Source: Antedon mediterranea (taxonomy: Eukaryota > Echinodermata > Crinoidea > Comatulida > Antedonidae). Taken from it: a stretch of DNA of 64,000 nucleotides. The translations under genes and the position numbers were made by a program. The DNA is taken from NCBI RefSeq assembly GCF_964355755.1, contig NC_092670.1:16057201-16121200 (forward strand). Direction: 5' to 3'. Positions 10,401 through 22,300 of this stretch are shown here, one piece after another. Each line of letters begins with the position of its first letter. Position 1 is the first letter of the stretch. The notes below the pieces were generated by a model. The model searched no databases, had not been told where the DNA came from, and worked only from the letters and a program-made list of their open reading frames with translations.

Positions 10401-12311
10401 CCAAGAATACTAGGATTCTTCTCTTTTCTAACTTGCACTGTTAAAGTTTTCAGTTCACTTAAATCACCTAAAGATGGTCGAGGCAACTCTAAAAAGATAA
10501 TAATAATCAACACGACTTCATAAAACATTTTACTTACTTTTAACATAAATATTAACTTATTTTTTTGCATACAATATTAAGAGGAAACATGAATTGAATG
10601 TGGGGAAATTATTAAAATCTTTTATTTAATAATAATGTTTAGGATCATTTATAGAAATAGACCTTTTTGTATAGAGAGATTATACTGTATAACTACTGTA
10701 CACTCTTCCTGTAAAACAAATTTAACAGGATGTGTAACAGGCACAATTGTTCAAGGTCAATTAGAAAATAAGGTGAAATAATATTGAATGGTCAAAGTTC
10801 ATTTGAAATAGATGACTAAAATATATACAGCATTGTAAATCAATGGTATTGTAATGGACCTCTAGAATCTGAATATTACAATGCTAAAAATAGGACATTA
10901 ATAATAATAATAATAGTTCATTCTTATATAGCGCATATAAGCAAGCTGTCAATGCGCTGTATATAAGTTAAAACAGACGAGAAGTTCAACATTTCATTTC
11001 TCAATCCCCCTATTGCAAAACCCTGGATCTACCACTGCAGCAAACTTACCTTGATCTGCAAAATTTTCTAATAGCTTTTCATTAACTGGTTTTCCTTGTT
11101 GAGCTAATGCAGTAAGTGCCAAGGCCTTATAAAAGCCATTCCTACTTAGGAATCCTTGCTTAGTATCAACGGCTACCCATATCTGTGATATCAAAAATGA
11201 ATATGTTAAATTACAGTTAAGTTTATCTGAGCTATGGATTGACCACTACACTTAAATGATGTTCGTTAAAACACTTTGGCTACTAAATTAGATTTTCTAT
11301 TGTTACTGAATCCTTGTCTCTTATGGTGATAATTTTGTGATATTTTACCGATTAATAAATAATTTAAATTATTACATTGTTTATAAAAATGCCGTGTATA
11401 TTCCAGCAGAATCAATGCTATTGATTGGTCAATTGAAAATCGAGATTATGCATGCACATTTTTATAATCTCATGTACACCAGTTAAGGTGGTTGGCTGGC
11501 TTAGTGGTGTGGTACTAGTTAGTGGTTTTGTACTAGGCCTAGGTTCAATTCTTGATCAATTTTTTTCAATCTCTTTTTTTAATTCACTATTTTCTTTTAA
11601 TCACCATCGTCTTTACCCACCATTGCCTAGAGGGATGTTTTTTTTTAGTTTAGCATATGTTAGGATAGGCAGTTGTCCTAACCACAGCGTTATAAATATG
11701 TATGCATAACATTAACAACATGTTTTATTGAATATTAAATTACTACTGTCTAAAATAGTGCAGTCATGCATATCATCAGTTCACAAATGGTGCGGTACCG
11801 CGACAACAGACTGTTGTGGTGTCCCATGTGGTGGGTGGGTGAGACTTTATTTTACAAGTTTACAATGCAATGTCAACAGACTTGCTTGTTTGTTGCCTAT
11901 GCTTCAGTACGGCCCAGGGCAGTGTTTCAACACACCACACACATAGTAGGCTACAAGACAGATACAAATTTGCTTTAGAAATTAATACTGCACACACAAA
12001 TTCATCGAGTACGAAAACCTTACTTGACTTAGCGTAGTTTTCGGAAGGTTAGATTTCATCAGAATTCTGACGAACACATCGCGGTCCACCTTCGTCTCCT
12101 GATTCGGGCAAACGATGTCGTATACCTCCCGGTAAAATGGGGGAACGGAACCTGTGAAACAACATAGACAGTTCAGACATACATCTGCTTATTGAGAATG
12201 AATTACAAATTACAGAAATCATAATATAAATTACTATCATATGTTACACACTTATAAAATTGAAAGGAAATGGGCGGAACTGTACTCACCACTAGTTAAC
12301 TCATCCGCCAT
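1340..12311 (-). CDS. SNX8: Sorting nexin 8-like protein (EH-like, PX and BAR domains)
   Basis: SNX8 is an endosomal PX-BAR sorting nexin that binds phosphoinositides and shapes membranes during retrograde sorting. Exons in order: 12311-12290, 12151-12024, 11182-11050, 10488-10295, 9137-9020, 8930-8809, 8162-8082, 7745-7625, 6864-6692, 5989-5921, 5527-5369, 4979-4830, then either 4026-3943 or 1459-1340. All junctions are GT..AG and phases match, giving 517 or 529 residues (human about 465). Exons 2-3 carry the N-terminal EH-like region (VPPFYREVYDIV). Exons 4-6 carry the PX domain, with the phosphoinositide-contact motif RRYNDF in exon 5 and ESRRRALRRF in exon 6. Exons 7-12 form the helical BAR region. 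The start ATG at 12311 lies in a Kozak-like AATAATGGCGGA context. The terminal exon is duplicated (see findings). Orthology rests on remembered family motifs. Confidence 0.93.
3071..3484. repeat. TIR element with TACCGTATTTATTCAAATA ends
   Basis: The left end reads TACCGTATTTATTCAAATA and the right end is its inverse (TTCAAATAAATACGGTA), about 410 bp apart. The interior has repeated GTTTATT/GGGAGG motifs and a poly-C run of about 16 at 3091. It lies between the two alternative SNX8 last exons. It is a non-autonomous DNA transposon by structure; no transposase is present. Confidence 0.75.
3943..4026 (-). other. SNX8: SNX8 alternative last exon, proximal (13a)
   Basis: It follows a strong pyrimidine-rich acceptor (TTTCTCTCTCTAG) and reads in phase 0 after exon 12. 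It encodes 27 residues beginning LLSVWQDILSKTN and ending FTVPS before TAG. The VWQDI core lines up with the distal exon, but the tails differ completely. An ATTAAA polyadenylation variant lies about 108 nt downstream (3835-3830). It could be a functional alternative terminus or a decaying duplicate; the open frame and good acceptor favour function. Confidence 0.7.
4632..4805. repeat. MITE with GGTTCCCACTA ends, copy 1
   Basis: The ends are TAAAGTGTGGTTCCCACTA and TAGTGGGAACCAAGCTTAA, nearly perfect inverted repeats. The interior has ACGCAACAACG and GTTGCGTCG, also inverted. It sits in the last SNX8 intron. Relatives are at 18723-18907 and 22606-22798, with a truncated one near 63100-63256. 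Confidence 0.75.
6426..6590. repeat. CTCTGTCTACAC palindromic MITE, copy 1
   Basis: Inverted ends resembling AAGCTCTGTCTACACTATCA flank an interior with repeated GCCCAAATATGGTAGTGATAT and CATATATGGGCACATCACA. It lies in SNX8 intron 9. Confidence 0.85.
7108..7546. repeat. CAGTGGCGTAAC-type MITE, copy 3, split by a nested element
   Basis: The left part begins CTAGTGGCGTAACAGCCATA and the right part ends ATACGCCACTG, matching the ends of the copies at 594-803 and 59272-59460. It is interrupted at 7209-7497 by an unrelated palindromic element. The whole lies in SNX8 intron 8. Confidence 0.7.
7209..7497. repeat. Palindromic MITE with AAGCCTGGTTTCCATAAAAT ends, nested
   Basis: It starts AAGCCTGGTTTCCATAAAAT and ends with the exact inverse (ATTTTATGGAAACCAGGCTT). 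The interior is itself largely self-complementary and CG-rich (CGATTCATCGCAGAC, GTCGGCGATGAGTCG), unlike its AT-rich surroundings. It is inserted inside another MITE, so it is the younger of the two. Confidence 0.85.
7804..7945. repeat. CTCTGTCTACAC palindromic MITE, copy 2
   Basis: The left end is TAAAGCTCTGTCTAGAC and the right end GTGTAGGCAGAGCATA, with internal CATATGTACACGATGATG. It lies in SNX8 intron 7. Confidence 0.8.
8428..8798. repeat. Tandem array of about 110-bp palindromic units
   Basis: The landmark ACATAGTCACATATGATAGA recurs at 8521, 8632 and (diverged) 8741, a period of about 110 bp and about 3.4 units. Each unit contains both GATAGAGTGGTCTG and its inverse CAGACTACTCTATC plus the self-complementary centre GACTATGTAACATAGTC, so each unit can fold into a hairpin. 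The array ends about 10 bp from the donor of SNX8 exon 6 (8809). Confidence 0.9.
9298..10232 (-). repeat. tRNA-derived SINE, copy 1, split by a LINE
   Basis: On the minus strand the 5' end carries an A-box-like GTGGCCGAGCGG and a B-box-like GGTTTGAGGC, as in a Leu/Ser-type tRNA. The body matches the copy at 15911-16177. The two halves are 10232-9956 and 9318-9298. The text CCTCTTCA..GTCAAAG, continuous in copy 2, is separated here by LINE sequence. Confidence 0.8.
9319..9955 (-). mobile_element. 5'-truncated non-LTR retrotransposon (CR1/L2-like), reverse-transcriptase C-terminal part
   Basis: The open frame 9960-9394 encodes the conserved C-terminal region of a LINE reverse transcriptase. 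Typical motifs are visible: LQRLQNMAARIVT, ITPVLMDLHWLPVQQRIKYK, AASVWNSLP and SFKTNLKTSLF. The catalytic YADD region and the endonuclease are missing, so it is a truncated, dead copy. The 3' end carries the usual short (ATT)n tail, seen on the plus strand as AATAATAATAAT at 9319. It sits inside a SINE and within SNX8 intron 4. It is a mobile-element remnant, not a host gene. Confidence 0.88.
10898..10985 (-). mobile_element. Short 3' end of a LINE
   Basis: It has an (AAT)n run followed by TATATAGCGCATATAAGCAAG, which resembles the 3' end of the LINE at 9319 (TATATAGCGCC). Only about 90 bp remain, a severely 5'-truncated insertion in SNX8 intron 3. Confidence 0.5.
11480..11560 (+). repeat. 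tRNA-like SINE head, possible
   Basis: GGTTGGCTGGCTTAGTGGT resembles a tRNA A box, and GGTTCAATTCT, about 45 bp further, resembles a B box. Stems are poor, so it is more likely a tRNA-derived SINE promoter than a tRNA gene. Confidence 0.35.
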
Positions 12312-12365
12312 TATTTTTCGCGTGACATTGGAAGAAAGTACGCATGCGCGTAATTCATACACAAA
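12312..12365 (-). promoter_or_regulatory. SNX8 proximal promoter with NRF-1-like site
   Basis: Just upstream of the SNX8 start codon lies TACGCATGCGCGTAA (about 12341-12355), close to the NRF-1 palindrome GCGCATGCGC. The start codon itself sits in ATGGCGGA, a YY1-like context. No TATA box is evident. The function is inferred from motif resemblance only. Confidence 0.45.
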
Positions 12366-12611
12366 CCTCATTTGACCCAATTCTGGTCAGTCGACTGGAA
12401 AAAACCAGGAGTTTGATAACAAAAAATGTTTATTACATTCTATTCAATAATGGTTATTGCAGGGAAGAATGATACATCCCTTCTTTATTTTCTTTGTTAA
12501 AATCATACATATCACGTCATCAATTTAATTCCAACAAATGGCATAATAGTACAGACTTACAGTAGTAAAACAAGAAATATTTCTTACAAAAAACGCTGCT
12601 CGCTTACAGTT

Positions 12612-12830
12612 TTAAAGATATATTGTCCCTCTGAAAAATATTTTTTATTTCAAATTTGTGTTTGAATGTGTCATTTTATTGTCACATAATAGTTATTTTA
12701 CCTGAAAAAATGTAATTTAATGCAAAAAATACTTAAATTGTCTGTCAGACAATGGTTTTTGAGTTATAATTAAACGTTTCTTTTCTTTTTTTATATGTGA
12801 ACAAATATTATTTTTTTGTTACAGAGTCTG
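12612..12830. repeat. Partial copy of TTAAAGATGTATTGT repeat
   Basis: It starts TTTAAAGATATATTGTCCCT and shares GTCACATAATAGTTATT, CTGAAAAAA.TGTAATTTAA and a GTCAGACAATG-type motif with the complete element at 59752-60103. The right terminus is not found, so it is truncated. Confidence 0.6.
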
Positions 12831-13760
12831 TCACTCTGACAATGAATTATATAATATCATGGGACTCATAAATACCACAAATGCTTTGGGATTTGTCATT
12901 CAACCGTTAGACTCTTTCCCAGACGTTTTTTGGTGGTACCTATAAATTACAGTCGAGTGTACATTTTAGCAAAACTGTCCCCCTTAGATATATAACTGCT
13001 GCTTTACTTCCGGTTTCTTAATGAGTCATCCTCCTGGGACGTAGCGGGCTAAAGCAGCAGCGTGACAATAATAACCAAAAACAAACAATTTTATATACAA
13101 TCAAAGTTTATTTCCCAATACACACTTGACAAGGAAAAATACTAAATTCAAATAAACAACAACAAAATTATGTTTTTTTCTTTCAAAATACACACATATT
13201 TTACAGTACCACAGACCTTTATAAAAGGCTGATATAACAACATTTTTCTTAGCCGGACTTTCGCTGCATTCACAGATTTCTATAACAAGCATATTTCTAT
13301 ATAATTTTTCATAGGCATGCGCATTGGCCACTTTTTCATTTTATACACTTAATAATGCAAACAAATTCATAAAACCCAAATGTTTGAATCTCTCAAATAA
13401 TTTCTAAACGTATAGTTATTACGACAAAAACATAAAACTGAAAAGTTAATTTTTATTGCTACATGATAAGATGCAATAACAATGAGTAAATTTGTAATAA
13501 TGGATGGAAAATTTAAACACCACAAAATCAAAAAAGAGATGACAAAAATAACAAATTCTGCTACATAAAATGATTACAACTTCTGTCTATTTTCTAAATA
13601 ATAAATCATTTAAACGGGTCAATATTTTATTCATCCATTTGCTAAAAAAAACTCTGCTTTATGATAAAGATTATAAAAACTAAAACATGAAACTAGTAAA
13701 AAAGAAGTTATTAGCGGCAGAACTGGCCTCATCTTTTATGCCGAGACGTGCTACCTGCTT

Positions 13761-13824
13761 AAAACATAACACCAACCAAAAAATGGCCGCATAAAACATA
13801 ACACCAACCAAAAAATGGCCGCAT
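13761..13824. repeat. Perfect 32-bp tandem duplication
   Basis: Two identical adjacent 32-bp units begin AAAACATAACACCAACC and contain AAATGGCCGCAT. There is no difference between the units, which suggests a recent duplication. Confidence 0.95.
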
Positions 13825-14688
13825 AAGCATATAATTTTTTCAAACTCAAAATAATTCTAAACAACAAACAAATATTTAATATACAAACGATTAAATACTG
13901 CATATTAGTCAAACAGCCGTTTTGAGAATACAAAATACCAGTTGTTGTTCTGGCTCATAATAATGATCTTAGTCGTTAATCAGAAAATATATTACACATA
14001 TTAATACTTATCCTTATACATTGAAAAAGAAGCTGTGAGGTGTGGTAGCAATTACTGCAGTAGTGCAGTGCATACTTCAAAATATTCATATTCAATTTAA
14101 AGACATTTTTTTTCTTTACATATCCAAATTTATGCAATTAATGCAAATATTTTATAAATTCATATCTATTTTTTAACAGAAATATAATATACTTTAAATG
14201 AAATATACTCCCACAATACAAATTAGCACACAAATTAGAATTGGTTAAATTATATAAAATCTTCATTTATTTACTAAAATTGATGTAAAATATATTAAAT
14301 AAAACAACTATCCTTATGTTTGCTTTGATACTTCTAATTGTGCTGGTTCCAAACCTAAATAAAATTGATAAAGAAATAGACAAAAAATTTAATTAAAATT
14401 GCATAGATCAAGCAGGTGGTATAGTTGTTTAGATATAACATTTCATTTACTGCAGTAGCTGCAGAAATGTTTGTTTGAGTGTGCACCCACAGTTATTGCA
14501 GTTTTTGAACAATTATAAACAATATATAATATAATTTACTACAGAAAACAAAAATCTAATAATTGAGAAACAAAAGGTGGTGAGCTTTTAAAAAAACGAC
14601 TCAAAAATAATAAAGTACTAAAAACAATTCTAAAAAAATCTTTCTACTATTTAACAAATTGCTATTGTAATTAATTCCTCATAAATAT

Positions 14689-14820
14689 TAAAGCCCTGTC
14701 TACACTATCAAACTTTATGTGACAAATATGGTAGTGATTTGCCCACATGTTAGTGATATGACATCATCATGTCCATATATGGGCACATCACATTTAGTTT
14801 GATAGTGTAGACAAAGCTTA
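14689..14820. repeat. CTCTGTCTACAC palindromic MITE, copy 3
   Basis: The ends are TTAAAGCCCTGTCTACAC and GTGTAGACAAAGCTTA, with internal ATATATGGGCACATCACA. It is intergenic between SNX8 and BAIAP2. Confidence 0.85.
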
Positions 14821-15910
14821 GGATTATTCTTTGTTCAAATGTGTTAGTACTCACTCAAATATTATATAATTATGATTTATACAATTTGACATTTAGGCAA
14901 TTATTAGAATACACAATTATCCTGATAACCTTTAACCTTTAGTCATTAATTGGGTAAACATTATAAAATTAATCTTTTGTTCAAATTTATTAGTGTTAAT
15001 TATCAAAGTTTCATATAACATGATCGGCAACTAATTGTTGACTTTAAACTTTTTACATGATATTATTTGGTCAACATTAATTTAGATTTGGTTCATGATA
15101 TTTGGTCATGTAGAAAATATTAATGATAATCATGCTTAATTAATCAATTTAATGTCATATAAATTTTAAAAACATCGTTTATGCTGTGTAACAATATTGT
15201 GCCAGTATAATAATGATATTGGAAGGTAACATATATTTGATGGCAACACAGTGTTTGCAACGTAAGCCTATATGCAAAACAGATTTAACATTGCTATAGG
15301 AATAAAAAAACACAAACTTTCTTGGGATGGGATTATATAATGCTACTGTTTCAAAACAATTTCTTCAGTATTGTATTGTGACTTTCTTGATTACGGGCAT
15401 AATTATTTCTTTTCAAAATAACAGAATCTAGCAATAATATATTTACAATTTGTGAAATATAGCACCACTATAGTAGAATAGACTCCCAATCAAATCCTTG
15501 TAACATTAAAAAAAAAACACATTGTTATGGTAACAAATTGCACTCCTTATAGCAACCAATACTAGCACAGTTTCTATGGAAACCAAAAGTAATATTAAAC
15601 TACATATTTTCTATTGCTATGGTAACCTCTTAAATACAGATCCAGTCAATGAAATCTATAAAAGTTGTACAAAAAGAAAAAAAATGTTTTGTTGAACTAA
15701 AAAGGCACTTCAATGACATCGCAAGCACCACTGTTTGTTACGTTTAGCAGCTCTGATTTGTGCAGTCATTTATCAATTGCTCATTAACATTCTGAAAGAC
15801 AAAATATTTAAATTAGTTTATACAGTAATGCATTTCAATTGTCTAGTCTCCATTTCAATACGGTCTTATATTATACAGTTTATATCAAAGCATATTATAT
15901 GGAAATATTC

Positions 15911-16177
15911 TATTTATACTGGGCAACCTCTTCAGTCAAAGACTGGTCTCCCAGACCCAGTTAAGTGGCTATGATGAACTAGTACACCGGGGTGACCCCC
16001 TTACTCGTCACAAAATATGTACTAGGTGAGCTAGATGTGTACACTGGATCAGTTTATAGTCCTTATCTGAAAAGACTCGTTCTACCACCACCATGGAGCA
16101 AGTGAGGCTCGAATCGATGTTATGGCTACGTAATCACATTTCAACTGCCTTCCGCCGCTCGGCCACTCACTAACTCA
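15911..16177 (-). repeat. tRNA-derived SINE, copy 2 (uninterrupted)
   Basis: On the minus strand the head reads GTGGCCGAGCGG with a B-box-like GATTCGAGCC about 50 bp on. The body (GTACACATCTAGCTCACC, GGTCACCCCGGTGTACTAG) matches the split copy at 9298-10232, and the tail reads TGGGAGACCAGTC..TGAAGAGGTTGCCCAGTATA. It lies just downstream of the BAIAP2 stop at 16268. Confidence 0.8.
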
Positions 16178-16267
16178 TGGGCATTCCTAACTCTGAAGAC
16201 ACTAACATTATACAGAGTATAAAAAGGTAAAATTAGATACACCTACTTGGATGGAAGCCAATTGTGG

Positions 16268-16367
16268 TTAGCGTGGACTATTTGGTAATGCGTAGTCAGA
16301 CGGAATTTGTGGTGCGGACCGATCATCAGTTTGTGTTCTACGAAGTTTCACACCAGTAAATGGATTG
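16268..16367 (-). other. BAIAP2: BAIAP2 alternative last exon, distal (15b)
   Basis: The acceptor and first bases are AG|CAATCCATTT, in phase 2 to match exon 14. It encodes SNPFTGVKLRRTQTDDRSAP and a short tail ending NSPR before TAA. NPF followed by LRRT and DRSAP matches the WH2-like C-terminal motif of IRSp53. No clear AATAAA was found close downstream; a SINE lies about 90 bp away. Confidence 0.85.
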
Positions 16368-19300
16368 CTATAAATAAAAGTTGAAGGTTAACCACATTTA
16401 AATATTACGTTTTAACTGGCAATGTGCAAGATATTACAACTACTGCTTCAATAAGTGCATGTAATACATAATAGTGAATAGAACAAGATAAATATAAACT
16501 GCGGAAAAAGTCTTTCTTTTCTTATTCTAAAGCTCTGTCTACACTATCAAACTAGTTTGACAAAAAAGTGTGATGTGCCCAAAATATGGTGGTGATATGC
16601 CCAAATATGGTAGTAATAAACATCATCATGTCCATATATGGGCACATCACATGTTTTGTCACATACAGTAAAGTTTGATAGTGTAGACAAGGCTTTAGAC
16701 GTAATATATAATAATAGTATATAAAAATGGTCTAGTTGAATGCCATGTGTGTGATGAATGCATGGACCTACAAATTAGGTTCATTAATTTATAGGTCCAT
16801 GATGAATGTACCAAGGATCTAGTTATAAGCACTTGATTGTACAGTGATTCGGTTGTTAGAAGAATGTTTTTTAGATACGATTTTTTAATGCAAATTTTTA
16901 AAGGCAGATCTACACATTATTTAATGCTGTTTACAATTACATAGAGTCAGTATGCATTTATTTAATTACATTCATCAGTGTATAGACAAGTAGTACATTT
17001 TACAGGCCCTTTGAGAATATTGGCTAAGAAAATTAAGCATACACAGATTCAAGCGACCTACATTACTATGCTGCACATAAATGTACAAACAAACACAAGC
17101 AACTAATACAAAAACAATAGTTTTAATGCATGCTGGGAAGGAAGTTAGATCATGTGAAGTATATGCAAAGGATGCTGGGAAATAAACATTTTTTGTTCAA
17201 AGAATGTACTGTACTGCATATTTTTAGACTAGATAAAATGCATGATAGGAAATCAGAAGAAATAATTGAAAGAATAGTTAAATTATAAATATATATGATG
17301 ACAGTTTATTACAATGCTTTGAGATCAGACAATAAAAGAGCGGCAAAAAATGCATTACATGCTACAAAAGGTCGGAAGAGGCAAGGTGTGCACATGTGCA
17401 AGACTGACGATCAACTACTACCTCCGTGGCGACATGTTTACAACGATTCTCGGTGTGTCATAAATGTCTTTAACTATAGCTGGGGCGGACCGGTCATTTG
17501 TGACGGTCTTTCGCAACACGATATGACCAAATGGATTGCTAAAGAAGGAAGAAGCAGCGACACAGGGGAGTGTTTAATTATCAGTAGAATCAATAGAGGG
17601 AGGTTTCTATGGAGATCTATAGAATATAGATCATTTATTTTGAATAACTTATATGAGGAGACAAATCACATACTTTGTAGGCTAAAAAAAATTCTAAAAT
17701 ATTACGAAATAATAAGAAACTTGAATAAATATGATTAAACAGATATGAAAATGTATTGTTTTTTCTTTTAAAATTTATGTTTTACTGTACTTATATAATA
17801 CACAAACATTCTTGATATAAATAAGTAGTAAATGATGATAAGCATTTAACCCTCACAATCTGTGCAGTGTATGAGCAGAACAAATCACTGGATAACTATT
17901 ATTTCAGGATTTCTCAATTATGTAAACACATGTTTGCTTGAATAAAGCTCTGTCTACACTATCAAACTGGTATGTGCCCATATATGGTATTGATATGCTT
18001 AAATATGGTAGTGGTATGACATCATCATGTCCATAGGCACATCACATTTCTTTTCCACATAAAGTTTGATAGTGTAGACAGAGCTTTAGCCACTACTGGG
18101 AAATTTCCCAATTCCCATAATTCAATATTTAGCAATTAATTAAAATTTAAAATTAGTATATAATACCTTGGCGGGTGTTCTTCAAAGACGTCATCTGGTG
18201 GTGAGAATGGTCCTTGTTTCGGATGTGGTGGTGAGTCTCTATGTCCACTTTGACCACTGTCTAAACTATCTCTATCTGATCCCACTGTTACATGCTAAGA
18301 ATATTACAAAAAGCTTTTTTAATAATACAGCGGAATGCCTATTATGGGGACACCTTTGGGCACAAAAAGTTTTTTTTTATTTATTTAAAAACATATTTAT
18401 ACAGGATAAAAACGCATCAGGTATAGATATTGCACCTGTTTTTTTATATGGTCCTGTTTTTTTTAGAATAGATTACAAAATATTCATAAAAAGACATTAA
18501 AAAATGTACAATAAAACAAGACAAACAATATACAATGTAATCCTTAAATAGGGTTTGAATGTAGTGTTAAATACATTGCCTCTTGTTCGTTCCATGAGAT
18601 AGTGTCCCCATAAGTGAAGTGGTGTCCACTGAAAAGTGATGTCTCAAAGGAGGAGTTTTACTTTATAAGTAATTTGTTCGTTTAATTGGTGATTTTATTA
18701 ATCCTTAAATGGCAGAAGCCTCTTAAGCTTGGTTCCCACTAGAACGTAACGCAAGGACGTAAACGCAACGCAAGCGTTTTAACCAATGACAAGCGAAGTT
18801 ATAGACAGTTAGCAATCACAAGCGAATAAGCCATCGCTTGTGATTGGTCAATTCACTTGCGTTGCGTTACGTCCTTGCGTTGCGTCGCTAGTGGGAACCA
18901 CGCTTAAGTTTGATATATACTGCAACTGTCTCAGTGGTTACAAAATAATATATTTTCATAATTAATTTTATACCTGCTGCTTTAATGCTTGAACTTGCTG
19001 TTGCTGTTGGTATGAAGTGCCTGTAGTAAGCAGCCCATTGCCGACAACATTCCCTTGCTGATAGCTGGCGATAGAATTTACAGGCATTGAGGGCGCTCTT
19101 GGTACTTTAGACGTGTCAAAATCACCATAGTCAGGTGATGGTATCTTGACTTGGAGAGAGTCAATACCACCAGTGCTCATAGTGGACATACGAGAGTGCC
19201 TGTTAAAGATATAATCATATGAGATTATATGGAATAAGAGAATTACATGCGAGAGAATAAAATGGAATGGCCATACAGTATGAATGAATACTAAAGACAA

Positions 19301-22300
19301 TTAGTGATTCTTACTCATGGACGCCATTTTGAACTTGCACCATGTGTGTAAACGTGATTGGAAACCAGCCACTCTTCTTGCTTCTTGTGTTATAACCAAA
19401 ATGCCAGCTTTCCTTTCTTGGTCCCACTAAACTGATGATATCTCCCTAAAGTTAGAAAGAAGCATTATTTCTGTGAAATGCATTTCAGGGTGAAAATAAA
19501 TGAAATACGAGATAATCCATATTTTAATCTTTTACCAACTTTAAAGGCCAATTTACACAGACGAGCGGTAAGCGGGAAAATGTTAAGTGGAAAATGAAAA
19601 TATATAATCTATTTTATTTCTTAGTGACCATTTACACAAATGGTTGAGCCGAAAGGTGCTCAGGATAGATAGAGATTCGATTGGACAAACTATGTGGTTT
19701 TCCGCTACCGTAACGCTCGTCTTTAATGTACGTAGTGTGCATGGCAACCCTGGTTTATTTATAAAACGTACACAACTACATCCATGGGATAGGTAAATCA
19801 GCTTTTAAAAGGAGCGTACTACAGTAATACTAACCTCAACAAAGCTAAGCTGGTTCGCAGAAGCTGCAGTGTGCCCATAGATTGCCTGAACCAATGTTGG
19901 CTTAGGCTCCTCTGAAACAGACTGCTGTACTGAAGCAGGCTCAGACATTTGTCGATTCATTTGATTCCTTGGCATTGTCTGAGAAGAGCCTACTAAAACA
20001 AAGATGTACACATAAATAGATATTACAAGGATATATACCTTCTGACAATATCTGCAAAAAATTAGTATGTAAAGCTATCAAACTTTATGTGACAACAAAA
20101 TGTGATTTTCCCATATATGGACATGATGATGTCATATCCCTCTACCATATGTGAGCATATCACTACCATATTTGGGCACATCACCAATTTTTGTCAAACT
20201 AATCTAATGTCAGACTTAATTTAATTAAATCAATTCACTGGAATTATTTGACAACAAGTTTTAAAAATGTATAATTACCAAGAGTAGGTGGTGGTACCGG
20301 GCTAAGAGAATGGCGCATACTGTTAGAATGCATTAGTGTTTTTTTGGGTAGTGTTGCGTAGACAAAGGTGGATGTTGCTGGTGTAGAGGGCGGGCTTCCA
20401 CCAGTACTACTGCTGATACTCTCAGTGTCTCTACCACTTGCACTAGACAGCCTTTCTCGATCCTTTAAAAAAAAATTTTGATTTAATACTAATCAATTCA
20501 ACATTCCAAGAAGATGTACAATTAATAATATATTTTTAATTGAATGTTGTTTTAAATGGAATTTCCCTTAAAATATTGTCAGGCATAGAAAACTAACATA
20601 CTATTTAATATCATCACTTAAACCAAAGGGCTAATATCAGCTTTTAACCTCCTATATCTTTACACACCATCTGAAAAGAACGATGGTTGGGGCAAAGACC
20701 CCCTCTATTTAAACCCTCATAGCCACACCCTTGTCCACTACAAGTGTCACGTAGCTAAAGTAGCCACACTTCTGTTAAATCATTTCAAGTTACTTTAATG
20801 ACTTCCCTTCTTACTTTCAATGTTTCCTTGCGCTTCTCAATTAAATTGTAAACGTGTGTTTTAAAGGAAGCATTATCGTTCTGTTTTGACGTTAGAGAAG
20901 TCCTACAGATATCCAACTACCCAATTACAATTTTTTTTCTCAACAATTTTTGAATAACAACTTGGTAAATTGATATCCGATTCAGAATTTGTCAATTTAA
21001 ATTAGCCTAGATTTTTTTTTGTTATATTGTTGAACCAAAAAAGTTTACATTTTCATATACAGTACTACTGTACCTACTCTATATATCATGAAAACTAAAC
21101 TCTACTGCAGAACACGCGGACATAACAAAAGCTACATAATAATTAATGAATTAAATTGCACAAATAATAAAATAAAGCTTTAATTGCAAAACTCAATAAA
21201 ATTATTTAGGAACAGAAGGTACAACAAAATAACATATGGCATGGCTGTGAATGTAACTTAAAAGTAACAATAATTTTATTGCGGATTGCTATTCAATAAA
21301 AGGCTCTGCCTCTAAAGTATCATGTCATACTCAATGCTATTCTTCTATGGAACAGTAACCTGGCTATTCCTACTTCTTGTTTTTAAGTGAGTGTACATAG
21401 TCCAATGGTTTATAAAAAAGGCGCCAAAAGTGGACTTTTAGACATATTTATGTTACACAAAATATTTACTACCAATTGTTAAACAAAAATAATTGATAAT
21501 ACTGTACATTATTATTTCTCATATTAGGTTGGTAGGCATACATTAGGTAAAATTGGTTGTTATAACCTTTAGACTGCTGGGCAGAAAAACAATAGAACAC
21601 ACACACACACACACCTCTATGGAGTGAATGACCCCAATAACTACACTAATTACTGACAATTGTACAATTAGTGATAAACTTTGTCTGTATTGTATATGTG
21701 TGATAAGCAATACACACCCACATACATTCAGTAATAGAATAATTGATAATGAAGGTTAAACCAATTTAGCATGTGATTTGTCTTGTTTTTGCCTAGCAAT
21801 GAATGCAAAATTCATATTAAACAATCATTGTCAACTGTAAACTTTATATTTCTTACAAATGATGACCTTTAAACCTTGACCTACCTTGTTCTGGACATTG
21901 TGTAGATTCTGACGGTGTTCCATTAACAAAGTACGAGTAAACTGACCACCACCTTCCACATGCTCACCCAACACAGGACGTGGTTGCTAACCAACAAACA
22001 TATGCAGGGACGAAGCAATCAACACACAAGACAGAAAAAGTAGAAAAGACTATGTTAGCACTAAATAACATTTTTATAAGACTATGTTAGGAATAAATAA
22101 CATTTATAAGACTATGTTAGGAATAAATAACATTTATAAGACTATGTTAGGAATAAATAACATTTATAAGACTATGTTAGGACTAAATAACATTTTTAAG
22201 ACTATGTTAGGACTAAATAACATTTACAATTATAAAACTACTGTATATGTCAAAACTAACATCTGTATTCTAGTGCACTTGATGTTGTACAGACGCATTC

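Larger units (their letters stand above)
12366..16267. other. Intergenic region between SNX8 and BAIAP2
   Basis: No supported coding exon was found; open frames at 13101-13331, 13751-13933 and 15735-15974 have no recognisable features. It contains a partial TTAAAGATG-type repeat (12612 to about 12830), a perfect 32-bp direct duplication (13761-13824), a CTCTGTCTACAC MITE (14689-14820) and a SINE (15911-16177). Part of it may be BAIAP2 3' untranslated sequence. Confidence 0.55.

Noticed and set aside
17295-17738. 147-residue open frame on the plus strand
   Set aside because: It lies antisense to BAIAP2 alternative exon 15a, whose minus-strand translation matches the IRSp53 tail; the plus frame matches nothing recognisable.
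18168-18500. 110-residue plus-strand frame
   Set aside because: Its start is antisense to BAIAP2 exon 14 and the rest is intron with no recognisable domain.
22048-22229. CRISPR-like direct repeats
   Set aside because: Units are contiguous without variable spacers and the genome is eukaryotic, so this is a minisatellite. The same applies to the arrays at 42112 and 56430.
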